Shown here: piece by piece, positions 1 to 10,332 of the stretch | Layout of the letters: the number at the start of each line of letters is the position of its first letter | How positions within the stretch are numbered: the stretch's first letter is position 1 | Assembly (NCBI GenBank): GCA_027625915.1 | Contig: JANTQA010000057.1 | Location: 3,038,001-3,102,000, forward strand | Source of the DNA: Anaeramoeba flamelloides | Lineage: Eukaryota > Metamonada > Anaeramoebidae | Reading direction: 5' to 3' | Length of the DNA stretch: 64,000 bases | The notes under the pieces: model-generated | Seen by the model: only the letters and a program-made list of their open reading frames with translations | The model's database searches: none | Told to the model about the DNA's origin: nothing | Translations under genes and position numbers: made by a program

Positions 1-1
1 T

Positions 2-799
2 GGGGGTCATTTTTTTACTGAAAAAAAATTAAGAAAAATATTAACAATTAAAGAAAATCTATCGTTTAATACTTTAATATGCTCTGATCAGAATATACAA
101 TTTACATTGTATTTAACAGGAAGTTTTTTACAGAAAGATCTTGGAGTTTTATTAAAAAACGGATCTTTTTCGGATTGCAAAATTCAAAAAATCCCAGTTC
201 ATAAATTATTAATTGAAACCAGAATTGAAAAACCATTTGAACAAATCAAAAATTATTTGGAAGAAAATTGTACATCAAAAGAAATTGAAAACGTATTGAA
301 ATGGATCTATACTGAAAATTTGATGGGAGCAACAAGGACCAAAGAAATTTTAAGTTATTTTGGTATTGAGAAACCACAGACATCCAAATCATTAACAAAG
401 GATTTAAAAAAATTGTTATTCAATCGAGATTCGACAGATTTTATGCTTCTTGTAAAAGATGATTATGATGATAATGACGATGACGATGAAGATGATGATG
501 AGGATAACGAATTCGAAGAAATTCCTGTTCATAAATTTCTAATTGCTGCAAGAAGTGGCCTATTTAGAGAAATGTTCAAAAATGTTGATCAAATACTTGA
601 GAAGGTTCAAGATTATTCTGGAAAATCATTGGAAACAATTGAGTTATTAATTTCATTTTTATACACTGACGAAATCCCAATTACAGCGGACCACGACCTC
701 GACTTTATCAAAGAAGAATTTGAAGATATCGTTGAATACTATCAATTAAACTCCGATATCCCCATTATGAATATTTTAGAAAAATGTGCAAAGAATTAA
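2..799 (+). CDS. Double BTB/POZ domain protein, 3' part only
   Basis: The frame is open from the window edge, so the gene starts outside; 265 codons to a TAA are visible. Two BTB/POZ-like domains follow each other. The first is short (about nt 130-385: SFSDCKI, IPVHKLLIE, then an ending IENVLKWIYTENL). The second is nearer full length (about nt 396-745: STDFMLLV, then IPVHKFLIAARSGLFREMF, then ISFLYTDEI). An acidic D/E run (nt 458-520) sits in a loop of the second domain. BTB domains mediate protein dimerisation and often recruit cullin-3 ubiquitin ligases; RCC1-plus-BTB proteins are a known architecture, and the visible start (GGHFF) could be the end of such an N-terminal repeat, but that is a guess. 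An AATAAATAAAA stretch near nt 891 could carry the poly(A) signal. Function beyond the BTB assignment is unknown. Confidence 0.8.
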   Translation, partial: GGHFFTEKKLRKILTIKENLSFNTLICSDQNIQFTLYLTGSFLQKDLGVLLKNGSFSDCKIQKIPVHKLLIETRIEKPFEQIKNYLEENCTSKEIENVLKWIYTENLMGATRTKEILSYFGIEKPQTSKSLTKDLKKLLFNRDSTDFMLLVKDDYDDNDDDDEDDDEDNEFEEIPVHKFLIAARSGLFREMFKNVDQILEKVQDYSGKSLETIELLISFLYTDEIPITADHDLDFIKEEFEDIVEYYQLNSDIPIMNILEKCAKN

Positions 800-904
800 A
801 TCAAAATTTAAATCATTTTTTTCTTGTTTTTTTAAATGAATCTATTTGATGTCATTTTTTTTTTTTTCAATAATATTTTTTTTTGAACCAAAATAAATAA
901 AAAT

Positions 905-1385
905 TTTGAACTTAAGACTAAGAGTCATTTACCGTGGATTTACTCCATACTCAAGGAGTGAATTGAAAATAAAAGGGTTTTGTGAAAATGCCCTTCTTTT
1001 GTTTTTCAAAAATCTAATAATTAAAAAAAATAAATTTATAGATCTTATTGTAAAAAATTCTATTAAAAAATAAGTTTAAAATTATATTCTTAATTTCCAA
1101 AAAATCAAATATTAAAAAAAAAATCACTTGTTTCTTTTTTTTTAATTTCCAAAGGGTTAAATTTCTTCAATTTGAATTAAATTGTTTTCTTTCTGTGCAA
1201 AATCAATTTAATTCGATTTAATCTAATTTTTGGTTATTTTGTAATTCTATATATTTGATCAAGAAAGGATTTTGTAACATTCTTGAGATAAAAATAACTA
1301 ATTTGGGAATAGTAAAAATGAAAAAAAAAAAAATCTTTGAGATCTCAAAAAAAGAGTCAAAGAGAGACCCTTTAAAACTAACAGA
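905..1385 (+). repeat. Dispersed repeat of about 480 bp, copy 1 of 2
   Basis: This intergenic stretch aligns by eye with 8385-8840 in the same orientation. Shared blocks occur in the same order: a GGGTTTTGTGAAA/GGGTATTGTGAAA block, CCAAAGGGTT followed by AATTTCTTC, AAATCAATTTAATTC, TTTAATCTAATTT, and a purine-rich end around GAGATCTCAAAAA. I see no long conserved reading frame and no clear terminal repeats, so its class is unknown. Confidence 0.6.
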
Positions 1386-1464
1386 GTTGTTTTCAAAATT
1401 ATATATTCTAACCATTCTAATTGGAAATTTGATGTTTCGCGTTAGTGCTTTTTTCTAAAAATGT

Positions 1465-1570
1465 AATCTATTTCATTTTCTCTGGAACTTCCCAGCCTAT
1501 GAAAATAATCGTAAAATCTGGATATCTGAATTAAAAATAATTAACATTTCTAATATATTAAAAAATAATA
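1465..1570 (+). mobile_element. LINE fragment, C-terminal zinc-finger region
   Basis: A short fragment reads in the plus direction as HFLWNFPAYENNRKIW and onward, closely matching the minus-strand LINE copy next door (HFLWNCPTYENNRKIW). The cysteine of the H-x4-C half of the zinc finger is replaced here. It abuts the poly(T) tract that is the 3' tail of the neighbouring minus-strand LINE, so two copies of one family lie tail to tail as an inverted pair. Confidence 0.75.
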
Positions 1571-1572
1571 TT

Positions 1573-2435
1573 ATTTTTTTTTTTTTTTTTTTTATTGTTT
1601 AAGGGAGGAGTTTCAAGTTCCTCTTGTTTGCCCGAATTCCTAAATTGTGATTTAGAAATTTTTTTAAAGATTTCCATATACTTTTGTTTTCCACTAGGGC
1701 TAATAAAGTTATGGAATCTTTTCTTTTAATAATATTAGAAATATTATTGTTTTTTAATATATGAGATATATTAATCTTTTTTAATTCAGATACCCAGATT
1801 TTACGATTATTTTCATAGGTTGGGCAATTCCAGAGAAAATGATCCAAATCTTCAATGATATCTAAATTATTTATTTTTTTGCATAATTTACAAAATTTTG
1901 ATTTATCTTCATTCATAACATAAGAGTACCTGTTTAAATAATTTGTGAATTTTCTAAGTTTTAAGATTGAGGTGGAGCCTTTCCATTTTAAATATTTTTG
2001 TTGTTTATTAGTATTTCCTTGAATAGTAACGATTTTTAGGTATTTTCGTACTTTCCAACTTGGGCTATTCTTTAATTGATTAATTCGATAGTTGTCTAAT
2101 TCTAATTCCAAATCTTTTAATGTTTTTGATTTCCAGTTAATATTTTCAACTTCCTTTTCTCTAAATGGCAGAAGTTTAATTAGTTTTTCGAATCCTAAAA
2201 AATTTAATTTTTGAATTAATTTATATTTTCTCTTATATATCGTTATTCTTGCTGTGAATCAATTTTTGCTTCTGTTTTAAAATAACTCTTGGGGAATGTG
2301 GATTAATTTTTAAAAGGAATTTGGTGAACTTTTTATTGATCCAAAAGTCTATTTATTTGAAATCATTTTCAGTTAGATCAAATATTTCTAATCCATATAA
2401 TAATTGACTGTGTAAAACGGCTTTAAAAAAGTGAA
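1573..2435 (-). mobile_element. 5'-truncated LINE (non-LTR retrotransposon), 3' end with poly(A)
   Basis: On the minus strand a frame reads the end of a LINE reverse transcriptase: a thumb-like piece (SQLLYGLEIF, then INPHSPR, nt 2430-2270) and a continuous open stretch (about 2250-1599) with a zinc-binding motif FCKLCKK followed by HFLWNCPTYENN, the C-x2-C...H-x4-C pattern of the RT-associated zinc finger. It ends in a stop and then a run of about 21 T on the plus strand (1573-1593), a poly(A) tail. At least one stop lies in the thumb piece, so it is a dead fragment. The last 60 bp share ATTCGGGCAAACA plus a following hairpin with the tRNA-derived SINE at 2446 and 10351, suggesting this LINE family mobilises that SINE. 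The clade was not determined. Confidence 0.8.
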
Positions 2436-2445
2436 TTTTTATTTA

Positions 2446-2812
2446 TTTTTTTTTTTTTCCATTAAAGAGTGGGTACTAAAAGTCCACCTGTTTGCCCGAA
2501 TCCCTAATTTGAATTAGAGATATTGTTGAACCAAGTGAGAGCTGGTCATTTCTCCCAAAAATCGGATCCGCTCCATAAATTGAGAGGGATTTTGTTCCAA
2601 TTCCGTTCAGTTTTATAATAGTCAAAAAGATTCAATTCGGTCAAACGATTTCCTCAAAGAATTAGTGGTTCTAAGAAGCATAAGCCCGATTTTTAATTAA
2701 AATTACAGCGTGGTGGCTATTTGAGAAAATGGTTAACAATAAGAAATAATGGTTAAGGGGAATAGAACCCCGGACTTCAGATTGTACACTGGGTTGTGTT
2801 GCCAAATGCCCA
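2446..2812 (-). mobile_element. tRNA-derived SINE, copy 1, interrupted by a MITE
   Basis: This aligns over most of its length with the better-preserved copy at 10351-10725: a poly(T) tract (3' tail on the minus strand), ATTCGGGCAAACA complement, a GGATCCGCTCC block and, at the 5' head, the tRNA-like block around 2755-2812. At the CCATA near its 5' end a TA-flanked MITE begins, so the MITE arrived later. The A-box is more mutated than in copy 2. I could not define target-site duplications here. Confidence 0.75.
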
Positions 2813-3121
2813 TACAGTCAGTTTCACTTTTAAGGCACAAACTTTCAACGAAATTTAAGGCACAAAAAAATCTCAAATTAAGGCACAAATTTTGGAATTT
2901 AATTTTTTACAATTTATTTTACAGTAAGTTTCACTTTTAAGGCACAAACTTTCAACGAAATTTAAAGCACAAAAAAAATCTCAAATTATGGCACAAAATT
3001 CAAATTCTAGTGTAAATAAATTGTAAAAAAATAAAATTCCAAATTTTGTTCCTTAATTTTAGATTTTTTTTTCCCTTAAATTTCGTTGAAAGTTTGTTCC
3101 TTAAAAGTGAAACTGACTGTA
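2813..3121. mobile_element. Composite of the palindromic TA-MITE: left half plus full copy
   Basis: A left half (2815-2919) is followed directly by a complete copy (2922-3119), each preceded by TA and the full copy also followed by TA. The family ends CAGTCAGTTTCACTTTTAAG and its reverse complement. Its arms carry three iterations of TTAAGGCACAAA. The half copy has no matching right half after 3121, so this looks like insertion of one copy into another at a TA with later loss of the outer right arm. Confidence 0.85.
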
Positions 3122-3330
3122 GGTTTTTTTTTATTTTTTTAAATAAACCGAAAATTTATTAAAATTTTCTGTTTATTTCTAAAAGTAAAAAAACCTAGAA
3201 CACTTCAGTAATAAAAGAAAACTCAAGAAAAGCTAACCGCGGTTTTCTAGAATTCAAAAGAATGGTGTAAAAACAAAGATTTTACGCAATTCTTTTAAAT
3301 TCTGGAAAACCTAACGGTAAATAAGAGGAA
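3122..3330. repeat. Fold-back repeat: two successive hairpins
   Basis: Two near-perfect palindromes follow one another. The first (about 3123-3193) centres on TTTATTAAAATTTTCTG between AAATAAACCG and TTTATTTCTAAAAG. The second (3243-3309) has 30-bp arms starting TTTTCTAGAATTC and ending GAATTCTGGAAAA-like sequence around a short loop. The same pair of modules recurs at 39380-40030 and in weaker form near 13330, 50830 and 51150. No coding potential; class unknown. Confidence 0.65.
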
Positions 3331-3383
3331 TTAAAAACTCCTCATGTAAGATAATAATAATAAAAAAATGTAATTTTTTTTGA

Positions 3384-3583
3384 TACAGTCAGTTTCACTT
3401 TTAAGGCACAAACTTGCAACGAAATTTAAGGCACAATAAAATCTCAAATTAAGGCACAAAATTTGGAATTTTATTTTTTACAATTTATTTTTCTAGAATT
3501 TGAATTTTGTGCCATAATTTGAGATTTTTATTGTGTCTTAAATTTCGTTGAAAGTTTGTGTCTTAAAAGTGAAACTGACTGTA
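3384..3583. mobile_element. Palindromic TA-MITE
   Basis: Complete copy with TA at both ends, CAGTCAGTTTCAC at the left end and GTGAAACTGACTG at the right. The arms hold the TTAAGGCACAAA iterations. No transposase, so it is non-autonomous; the TA target and CAGT ends are typical of the Tc1/mariner group. Confidence 0.9.
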
Positions 3584-3974
3584 GTTAATTTATTGAAATA
3601 GATGGCGACAAACAGATTTGTTTGTTTTTGATTGGTTTTTTAGATACTCATAATAATTACTATTATTTATTTTTTCATTTCAGAAAATTATATTTAACCT
3701 CCTGAATCAATCTTTACCGATTTTTTTAAAGTTCCAAAGTGTATATTTTTGTGAGAAATAATTGGTAATTATAATTCAAAATAGTTTAATTAATAAGATA
3801 TAATATTTGATAATGTTTTTAAATTAACATTTTTTTATCCCAATTTTTAAATACTATTTAAAGAGAGAGAGGGGAACTTTTCTTTAAATCATTGAAATAT
3901 TGAAGAAAAGTGATTATTGATTCAAATTTTAAATAAGTTCTGAATTTTTAATTTTTTTTTGATATTATATCCCT

Positions 3975-4705
3975 TGCTGCTTTTTTTATATTGGAAGGAA
4001 GAGTTAAAAAAAGAAAAGGTTTAGGTAGTTAGTTACCAAATGCTAATATACTGAAATACAAAAGTATGGACAATTTAAGAATTAAAAATAATAAACAAAG
4101 ACAAACAATATCAAAGGTTAATAGAAAATCGTTTAAAAAAGAGAAAAAATTACCATAATTAAACAGTAGGTTATTAAAATGAACATATCTGAACGATTAT
4201 AAAATTAAAATAAATGAACTTAAAGTATTGAACATGTCATCATAAGTGTTATGGTTTTAAAATATTTTTTTTTTTATTTTTTTTTAATTTTTATCTTATA
4301 AACCTTTTTTTTTTTTATTTATTTATTTATTTTTATCCTTTTTTCTTTTCAATTTTTTATTTAATTTTTTTCGCCAAAATAATAATTTGGGCATGTATTT
4401 CTCTTAAATAATCCTTAAACCTATGATTTTATACAGTCAGTTTCACTTTTTAAGACACAAACTTTCAACGAAATTTGTGGCACAAAAAAATCTCAAATTA
4501 AGGCACAAAATTTGGAATTTTATTTTTTTTCACTTTATTTTTACTAGAATCTGAATTTTGTTTATTAATTTGAGATTTTTATTGTGCCTTAAATTTCGTT
4601 GAAAGTTTGTGCCTTAAAAGTGAAACTGACTGTACTTTAAATGTATTTCAGAAGTTTAAGAGAAAGGGTACTCTAGGGTATAATTTTTACTTCTTAAATA
4701 TTAAT
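3975..4705 (+). repeat. Unclassified dispersed element of about 730 bp, copy 1
   Basis: This matches 22605-23345 at both ends: ATATTGG(A)AGGAAGAGTT near the left end and TATAATTTTTACTTCTT-like sequence at the right. The left 250 bp also match 34437-34690 in inverse orientation. A TA-MITE lies inside each long copy but at different offsets, so those insertions were independent. I see no coding frame. Confidence 0.55.
4432..4634. mobile_element. Palindromic TA-MITE
   Basis: Complete copy flanked by TA, with the standard inverted ends; the left arm has small changes (AAGACACAAA, TTTGTGGCACAAA). It is inserted in the 730-bp element. Confidence 0.88.
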
Positions 4706-5712
4706 AATAATTCTTTGTTTTTACACTTTTGTAATGATTTTATAATATTCTGATTTGATAACTTTCTTGGATTTTTATTTGTAATACTTTTTATCTTAAC
4801 CAAATTCCCCTTGTAAATTTTTTTGGGTTCCACCTTATTATTTAAGAGGTTTTTTTTTTTTTTTGGGGGGGGGGTGATATAATTAATATTAAAAAAAAAA
4901 CATTATAAGAGAATGGGTATTGTTTTACTTAGATGTGAAGACCCGAACCAAATTTTTCAATGATCAGAGCAGAATAGAATTCGACATAAATGAAACAAAC
5001 TAATTGAATTGAAGTGTTTTATGAATGGGATACACTGTGACAATTTTAAGCCAAACTGGGGTTAAAATATTCAACTATTACTACAATATGTCAAGTCTTT
5101 ACTTGAATCTGGCTTTCAACTAGCAGTTTCAGGTTGGTATCTTGTAATTGTATTTTTGTGAAAATAATATTTCGGATTTTTCAAAAATAACTAAATTAAA
5201 AAAAAAAAAAAAAAAAATTTGAAAACCAATTCTTATTCTTAAAAATAACAATGGTTTATAGATGGTAACCTTTCTCTAAAATTATACTGATAATTGTAAA
5301 ATAAAATGATCACAATTTTCTTTCAGCTTTCGATAAAATCACTTTTCCAAGAATTACAATAAATCATCAAAATTTCCCAATTCTCAAAGATAATTTAATA
5401 TTTTATGATGGTTTTAAGAATTAAAAATTTGGAATGGTATTATCATTTGCAAATTTTGGAAAGTTGAATTAAAATAATGTTCCATTTATTTTGCAACAAA
5501 TAGTAAAGTAAAAATTTAATAATGTTATTTATTTTTTTTGATCAAAAGTTGTTCAAATATTTAGATCTCATTATTAAAAATAAATAATGATAGTGATCCA
5601 GACCATTTCAACATAAAATTACAACCACCTTACCATTTAATGTTTAAGTGCAATAAAAAATAAAATATTTTTACTTTAAATTATATTTTTTAGTTTTTTT
5701 TTATTATTTTTT
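4706..5712. other. Intergenic, no gene recognised
   Basis: This AT-rich stretch has poly(A)/poly(T) runs and a G9 run near 4866. A block at about 5310-5520 (TTCAGCTTTC, then GGAAAGTTGAAT, then CATTTATTTTGCAA) resembles 28540-28745 in the same orientation. I see no coding sequence. Confidence 0.5.
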
Positions 5713-5900
5713 TACTCTTTCATTTCTCAGAAAACTAAATTGAGTTTAAAATACTTCTAATCAATGTAATAAAAAGATTCTATTGACTACTCTTTGAATT
5801 AGGAGTCACAAATTTAGTCAATCCAAAACTCTCTCTTTAACAGATTAATAGCTCTTGAGCACTTAACCCTTGCCAATAAATCCTACTCTTTCTCATTTCT
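5713..5900 (-). mobile_element. Short retroposon family 2 (about 155 bp), minus-strand copy
   Basis: This aligns with copies at 11785, 32295 and 59118. It reads on the minus strand from AAGTGCTCAAGAGC-type sequence through CTGTTAAAGAGAGAG to TTTAGTTTTCT. The flanks ACTCTTTCATTTCTC (5713-5728) and ACTCTTTCTCATTTC (5884-5899) look like a slightly altered target duplication, as expected for target-primed insertion. Confidence 0.7.
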
Positions 5901-6682
5901 TTCTTTTCGATCTCTTTTTTTATAATTGTTTATAAATAATTTTTTTCTCGATTTTTTATCGAATAGTTATTCTAAGAGTTTGTATCTTACCTACATTACC
6001 ATTAGGATAAAAAATTTATTTTAATTTCAATTTTCATTCAAAATTGGGGTACTTTAGTTGAATTACCATCCAACAGATAATCAAAAAAATTTAATAATAA
6101 ATATTTCGAATTTTTTTTTGTAAGGGAATAATTTTAAAAATTAAATTTGGAGAAAATAGTTAAAGACCATTTTTAATTGATCCATCTTTCTATTTTCAAT
6201 TTCTATTCATGTTTTTAATTATGAATCTTTTTTAACTTTTTTTTGGGTTTAGCTGTTTATTTATAAAATTTTTATATTTAATTTTAAAAATTGACCACCC
6301 AAACAATATTATTTTCAATAAGTGGTAAAGCAGGGATTGAAAGTGTTAGCAAAAAGTTTTTTGTGTAGTCACGTTGTGTATTAATCATAGTAAGTAGAAA
6401 ATAAAATACTTAATCTTGCATAGGTCATTGTATTTTAAGATTTTTTGTCAAAACTCAAAAATATGACTACTCCTATGAATGTTTATCAACACTAAAACCT
6501 CAAGAATTTATTAAGTCCAGTTGGTGTGTATGTTTTAATAAAATAAATCAAAGAAAAATTAAGGTTCAAATTCTAATGAATTAAAATAAAAAAAAAAAAA
6601 CAAATAATATTTAAATCTTGATTAATATCAAAGTTTCATAATAATTTCAAGAATTTATTAAAGCAATAAAAAATATTTAAAA

Positions 6683-6716
6683 AATGAAATGAAATGAAAT
6701 GAAATGAACTGAAATT
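6683..6716. repeat. Pentanucleotide microsatellite (GAAAT)n
   Basis: About five tandem copies of ATGAA/GAAAT lie just downstream of the C2 gene; similar degenerate GAAAT/GAAAC units continue to about 6795. Confidence 0.8.
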
Positions 6717-6822
6717 AAAATCAAATAATAAAATAATCAAACAAAATGAATGTTGTGAAAGGAAATGTAACGAAATGAAAAGAAACGAAATCAGTGAAGA
6801 CAAATGATAACGAATTTGGAAT

Positions 6823-7992
6823 TTACTTCTTTAAAGTCAAATAAAGTTGTACAGATCCTTTAACTTTTTTATCATTTTTGTCCCTTGGCTGCAGATCAAA
6901 GCTTAATTTTTGAAGAACATCTAATTTATTATTTGTTATCTTGAGTTTAAACATTCCCATGAATTTGTCGGGCTTTGCTTTGTTCCAACTCCAACACTCC
7001 ACAACAATTGGTCTGCTCGACTCATTCTTTTCGAATCTAAATTTTTCAAATCCTTTTTTCCACACTGGGTTGAGTGTTTTTTCAATCTTTGTTGTGGTAA
7101 ATTTTAATTTTTTTTGTTTAAGCACAAAGTAAGGGTTTGAAGTCCCAGTACGGTTCATTATTGCAAGATCCTTGGCGGAAACAATTTCAATTATGATTGT
7201 GGAATATTTTGGTTGTATTTTTGTTTTCTTTTTTTTCATTTTTTTTTTTTTTTTTCTCTTTTTTTTTTTCGGTTTCTCCTTTTCTGAATCACTATTTCCA
7301 CTGGAGGAACTTCTTTTTATTTTGTCTGTGTCGCTCTCAGTTGTAGGTGTAAAATCGTCACCATCGGAACTTGTTGTTTCTCTTTCTTCTTTTTCTATTT
7401 CGATCTCCTTCTCTTTTTCAGACCCCTCAGATTCTCCATCACTGGAATCTTGAGATTTTTCTTTTTTCATAAAAATTTCGCCTCTGGGGTGGTCAGATCT
7501 TGTCGAGTATAGTCTTGAGGTTGTCGATTTTTGAAATGTTTTTTTCCTTTTGAGATCTTTTTTCTTATCTTTCTTTGGATCTATTTTGAAATCTTTTAAT
7601 TCGTTCATAACAAATGTTGCCAATTCTTCTGAGATAGGTAGTCCATACAATTGTTCTAAGTGTTCAAATTGTTCCTCTGTGATTTCTTTTGAGTGGTTTG
7701 GGAAAACAAGATCATAACTTTCAGAAATGTATTGGCATAACTCATTATAGCCACCAATAATGTCATTCTCGTTTTCATCAATTTTTTCATAAATTAGATA
7801 GTTTGTTGGGATCTTCTTTTTGGAATCTTTAGTGAGCTCTTCGATTTTTTCCTCCCATTCCTTAAGAACATGTTGGTTAATGATCTTTACAGATTTTCCC
7901 AGTTCATATTCCAATTCAAGAAGTAGATCATACGTTAAACTTCCTTCCAAACCTACACCTTCTTTATACATATAAACTAGATTAGTTGACAT
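6823..7992 (-). CDS. C2-domain protein with charged Ser/Glu/Lys linker
   Basis: One uninterrupted exon encodes 389 residues from ATG (7992) to TAA. Residues 1-145 form a mostly helical, unrecognised region. Residues 145-260 are a disordered S/E/K linker with acidic stretches and a run of lysines that could act as a nuclear or membrane-binding basic patch. Residues about 262-389 are a C2 beta-sandwich: TIIIEIVSAKDL, TSNPYFVLKQK, TLNPVWKKGFEKFRF, VVECWSWN and PDKFMGMFKL. C2 domains usually bind membranes through calcium held by loop aspartates. Here the usual MD, SDPY and WDWD positions read MN, SNPY and WSWN, so calcium ligands are largely lost and any lipid binding is probably calcium-independent (inference). 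Amoeboid protists commonly encode many such proteins. The partner is unknown. Confidence 0.85.
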   Translation of the reverse strand: MSTNLVYMYKEGVGLEGSLTYDLLLELEYELGKSVKIINQHVLKEWEEKIEELTKDSKKKIPTNYLIYEKIDENENDIIGGYNELCQYISESYDLVFPNHSKEITEEQFEHLEQLYGLPISEELATFVMNELKDFKIDPKKDKKKDLKRKKTFQKSTTSRLYSTRSDHPRGEIFMKKEKSQDSSDGESEGSEKEKEIEIEKEERETTSSDGDDFTPTTESDTDKIKRSSSSGNSDSEKEKPKKKKRKKKKKMKKKKTKIQPKYSTIIIEIVSAKDLAIMNRTGTSNPYFVLKQKKLKFTTTKIEKTLNPVWKKGFEKFRFEKNESSRPIVVECWSWNKAKPDKFMGMFKLKITNNKLDVLQKLSFDLQPRDKNDKKVKGSVQLYLTLKK

Positions 7993-8174
7993 TTTTTGTT
8001 TTTCTTGTGAATTTTATTTGTGGTTAAAGTTTTTAAAAGAAAAATTCCAAATCACACAATAAAGAGAAAAAATAAAATTTTTTTCCAGTTTTGTAAAAAA
8101 GTTTTTTTAACATCATTTTTTTCTTCACTAAGTCAGGGTTGGTGTTTTGTTTTTGTCACTTAACTCAACAATTG

Positions 8175-8212
8175 AGTATCAGAAATTATTTGAGTATCAG
8201 TAATTATTTGGA
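8175..8212. repeat. 18-bp direct tandem repeat upstream of the C2 gene
   Basis: TTGAGTATCAGAAATTAT is followed at once by TTGAGTATCAGTAATTAT, about 180 bp upstream of the C2 start codon at 7992. It could be a promoter element or a small duplication; nothing else supports regulation. Confidence 0.6.
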
Positions 8213-8384
8213 GAAATATAAGCTATTTGTGTTATTGTATTCCAAATAAGATTGCGAATTGAAATTGAAAAATACTTTTATTTTTCACAACACTTGAATA
8301 AACCAGCTTATTAAGATCCTGATTATCTTCTTTTTCGAAATGTAGAAAAAAATTTTTTTTTATTTTTATTTTCCTTTTTAATTT

Positions 8385-8840
8385 AAGGGTTTTAATACCT
8401 AGAATGGATTTAACCCATACTCTAGGGCGGGTATACACCTAAAAAGGGTATTGTGAAATCACTCTTCTTTTGATTGACAAAATTCAAATAAAGAAAAAAG
8501 AAATTTCATGGGATCTCCTTTGACAAAAAATTCAATGAAGAAAAAAGAGTTCTAATTTCGAAAAATCAAAAGTTATATACAAAAAAGAATTACTCATTAC
8601 TTGTTTTTTTTATCTTCCAAAGGGTTTAATTTCTTCTATTCACAACAAATTAACTATTTCAGTTCACAAAATCAATTTAATTCAATTTAATCTAATTTGT
8701 AGTTATTTTGTAAAATTCTATATTTGATAAAGTAAGGTTATTGTAATATTCTTGTGGTAATTCATAACCCATTTGAGAAATGAAAAAAATGAAAAAAAAA
8801 ATCTTCGAGATCTCAAAAATAACCAAAGAGTAAAACTTCG
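8385..8840 (+). repeat. Dispersed repeat of about 480 bp, copy 2 of 2
   Basis: Same order of blocks as 905-1385, including GGGTATTGTGAAA, CCAAAGGGTT then AATTTCTTC, AAATCAATTTAATTC and GAGATCTCAAAAA. The two copies sit in different gene contexts (downstream of the BTB gene, upstream of the C2 gene), arguing for a mobile or duplicated element and not a shared gene tail. Confidence 0.6.
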
Positions 8841-9805
8841 AAACCAATAAAGCTACAGTCTACATAAGAATTAACGGCTATCTAATTAGAAATTGAGTTT
8901 TTAGGCTTTGGATCTTTTTTCAAAAAATTTCGGATTTTGATTGTTTTTTTTTTAGAAATCTATAATACATAACGTGTTTTTTTTTTTTCATTGATATTAG
9001 ACACTCAGAAAAACTGCTAAAAAATTTTTTTTTATTTTTCAGAAATTTATTGTTCACCTTAAAGGTTTATATCATAAGGGTACTAATTTCCCAAATAAAA
9101 ATTTTCAAAATTCTACCTTATTTGATTAAAAGAAATCAAAACTCTTTTTTAGATATATCAAAAAATTAACTGATATCCATTATCGGAAATTAATATTCAT
9201 GTAACTCAAAGAATCCAAGGGGAAAAATTTTCTTTTATTTGACAGTTAAAAAAAAAGTGTCTAGAAATATGATTCCGGGACTTGGTATTGAATTATTTAG
9301 AACGTAATATTGATTCTTATCAGAATCAAAAAATGTAAATAAATTTATTTGTAATTTATTTATTTTTGACTTTAGCTTGATTGAATCTCAAGATTTTTGG
9401 AGTTGTAAAAAGTTAAAAAGAATCTAAATAAATATTTTAGAGAATTATGAAATAATTTTGATTTTTACATTTTTTCAATCATTTTTTTCATTTTTTAGTT
9501 TGTTTTTAATTTAATTTTTGAATTGTTCAAACCTGTACTGTTTAATAAGAAATTTTTTTACAGGGTTTGATATGATGTTAAAATTGGGATCTTCCAAATT
9601 AAAAAACTGAAATAAAATTTATTTAAAGTATCTAACTATTTGATCAATCAATAATTATTAATCGACTTTTACAAATTTATAAATAATTTTTTTTGTTTTA
9701 CTCTCTCCAGAATTTTGAACCAATTTCTTCATTTATTCTATTGATAATTTTTTTATTTTTAGAATTATGAGTATTGCAATTTATAAACAATTATTAAATT
9801 TCAAT
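8841..9805. other. Intergenic, nothing recognised
   Basis: AT-rich sequence with short homopolymer runs. I see no gene, no clear repeat and no RNA gene. Confidence 0.5.
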
Positions 9806-10006
9806 TACAGTCAGTTTCACTTTTAAGGCACAAACTTTCAACGAAATTTAAGGAACAAAAAAATCTCAAATTAAGGCACAAAATTTGGATTCTCATTTTT
9901 TACAATTTATTTTTACTAGAATTTGAATTTTGTGCTTTAATTTGAGATTTTTATTGTGCCTTAAATTTCGTTGAAAGTTTGTGCCTTAAAAGTGAAACTG
10001 GCTGTA
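9806..10006. mobile_element. Palindromic TA-MITE
   Basis: Complete copy flanked by TA; the right end reads GTGAAACTGGCTG (one change from the family form). Confidence 0.9.
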
Positions 10007-10332
10007 TTAAATAGTTCTAATTCGGTATTTCTTCGTAAAATTGATTAAATAACAGATTTTTTTCAAAAATTGAATTTTGGTGTTTTAAATATTTTCAATT
10101 GGATTTGATTCTTTGAAAAAAATTTTTTAATCATTTTTTTTATATATTTCTTTTTATTTTTTTATTTTTTTTTGAGTGTTTTTATTTGTATTAAAAAAAA
10201 ATTTTTAATATTCTAATTAATTCATAGTTCTAATTTGTATTAAATCTAGAATAAATTTTATTGAAAAAGATTTTTTTTTCAAAAAATGAATTTTAATATA
10301 CCAAAAACAAAATCTTTTAATTTTTATTAGCC

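Noticed and set aside
7172-7453. Frames opposite the C2, SPT16 and XRN1 genes (Phe/Ser-rich)
   Set aside because: They are antisense shadows of lysine/glutamate-rich coding sequence.
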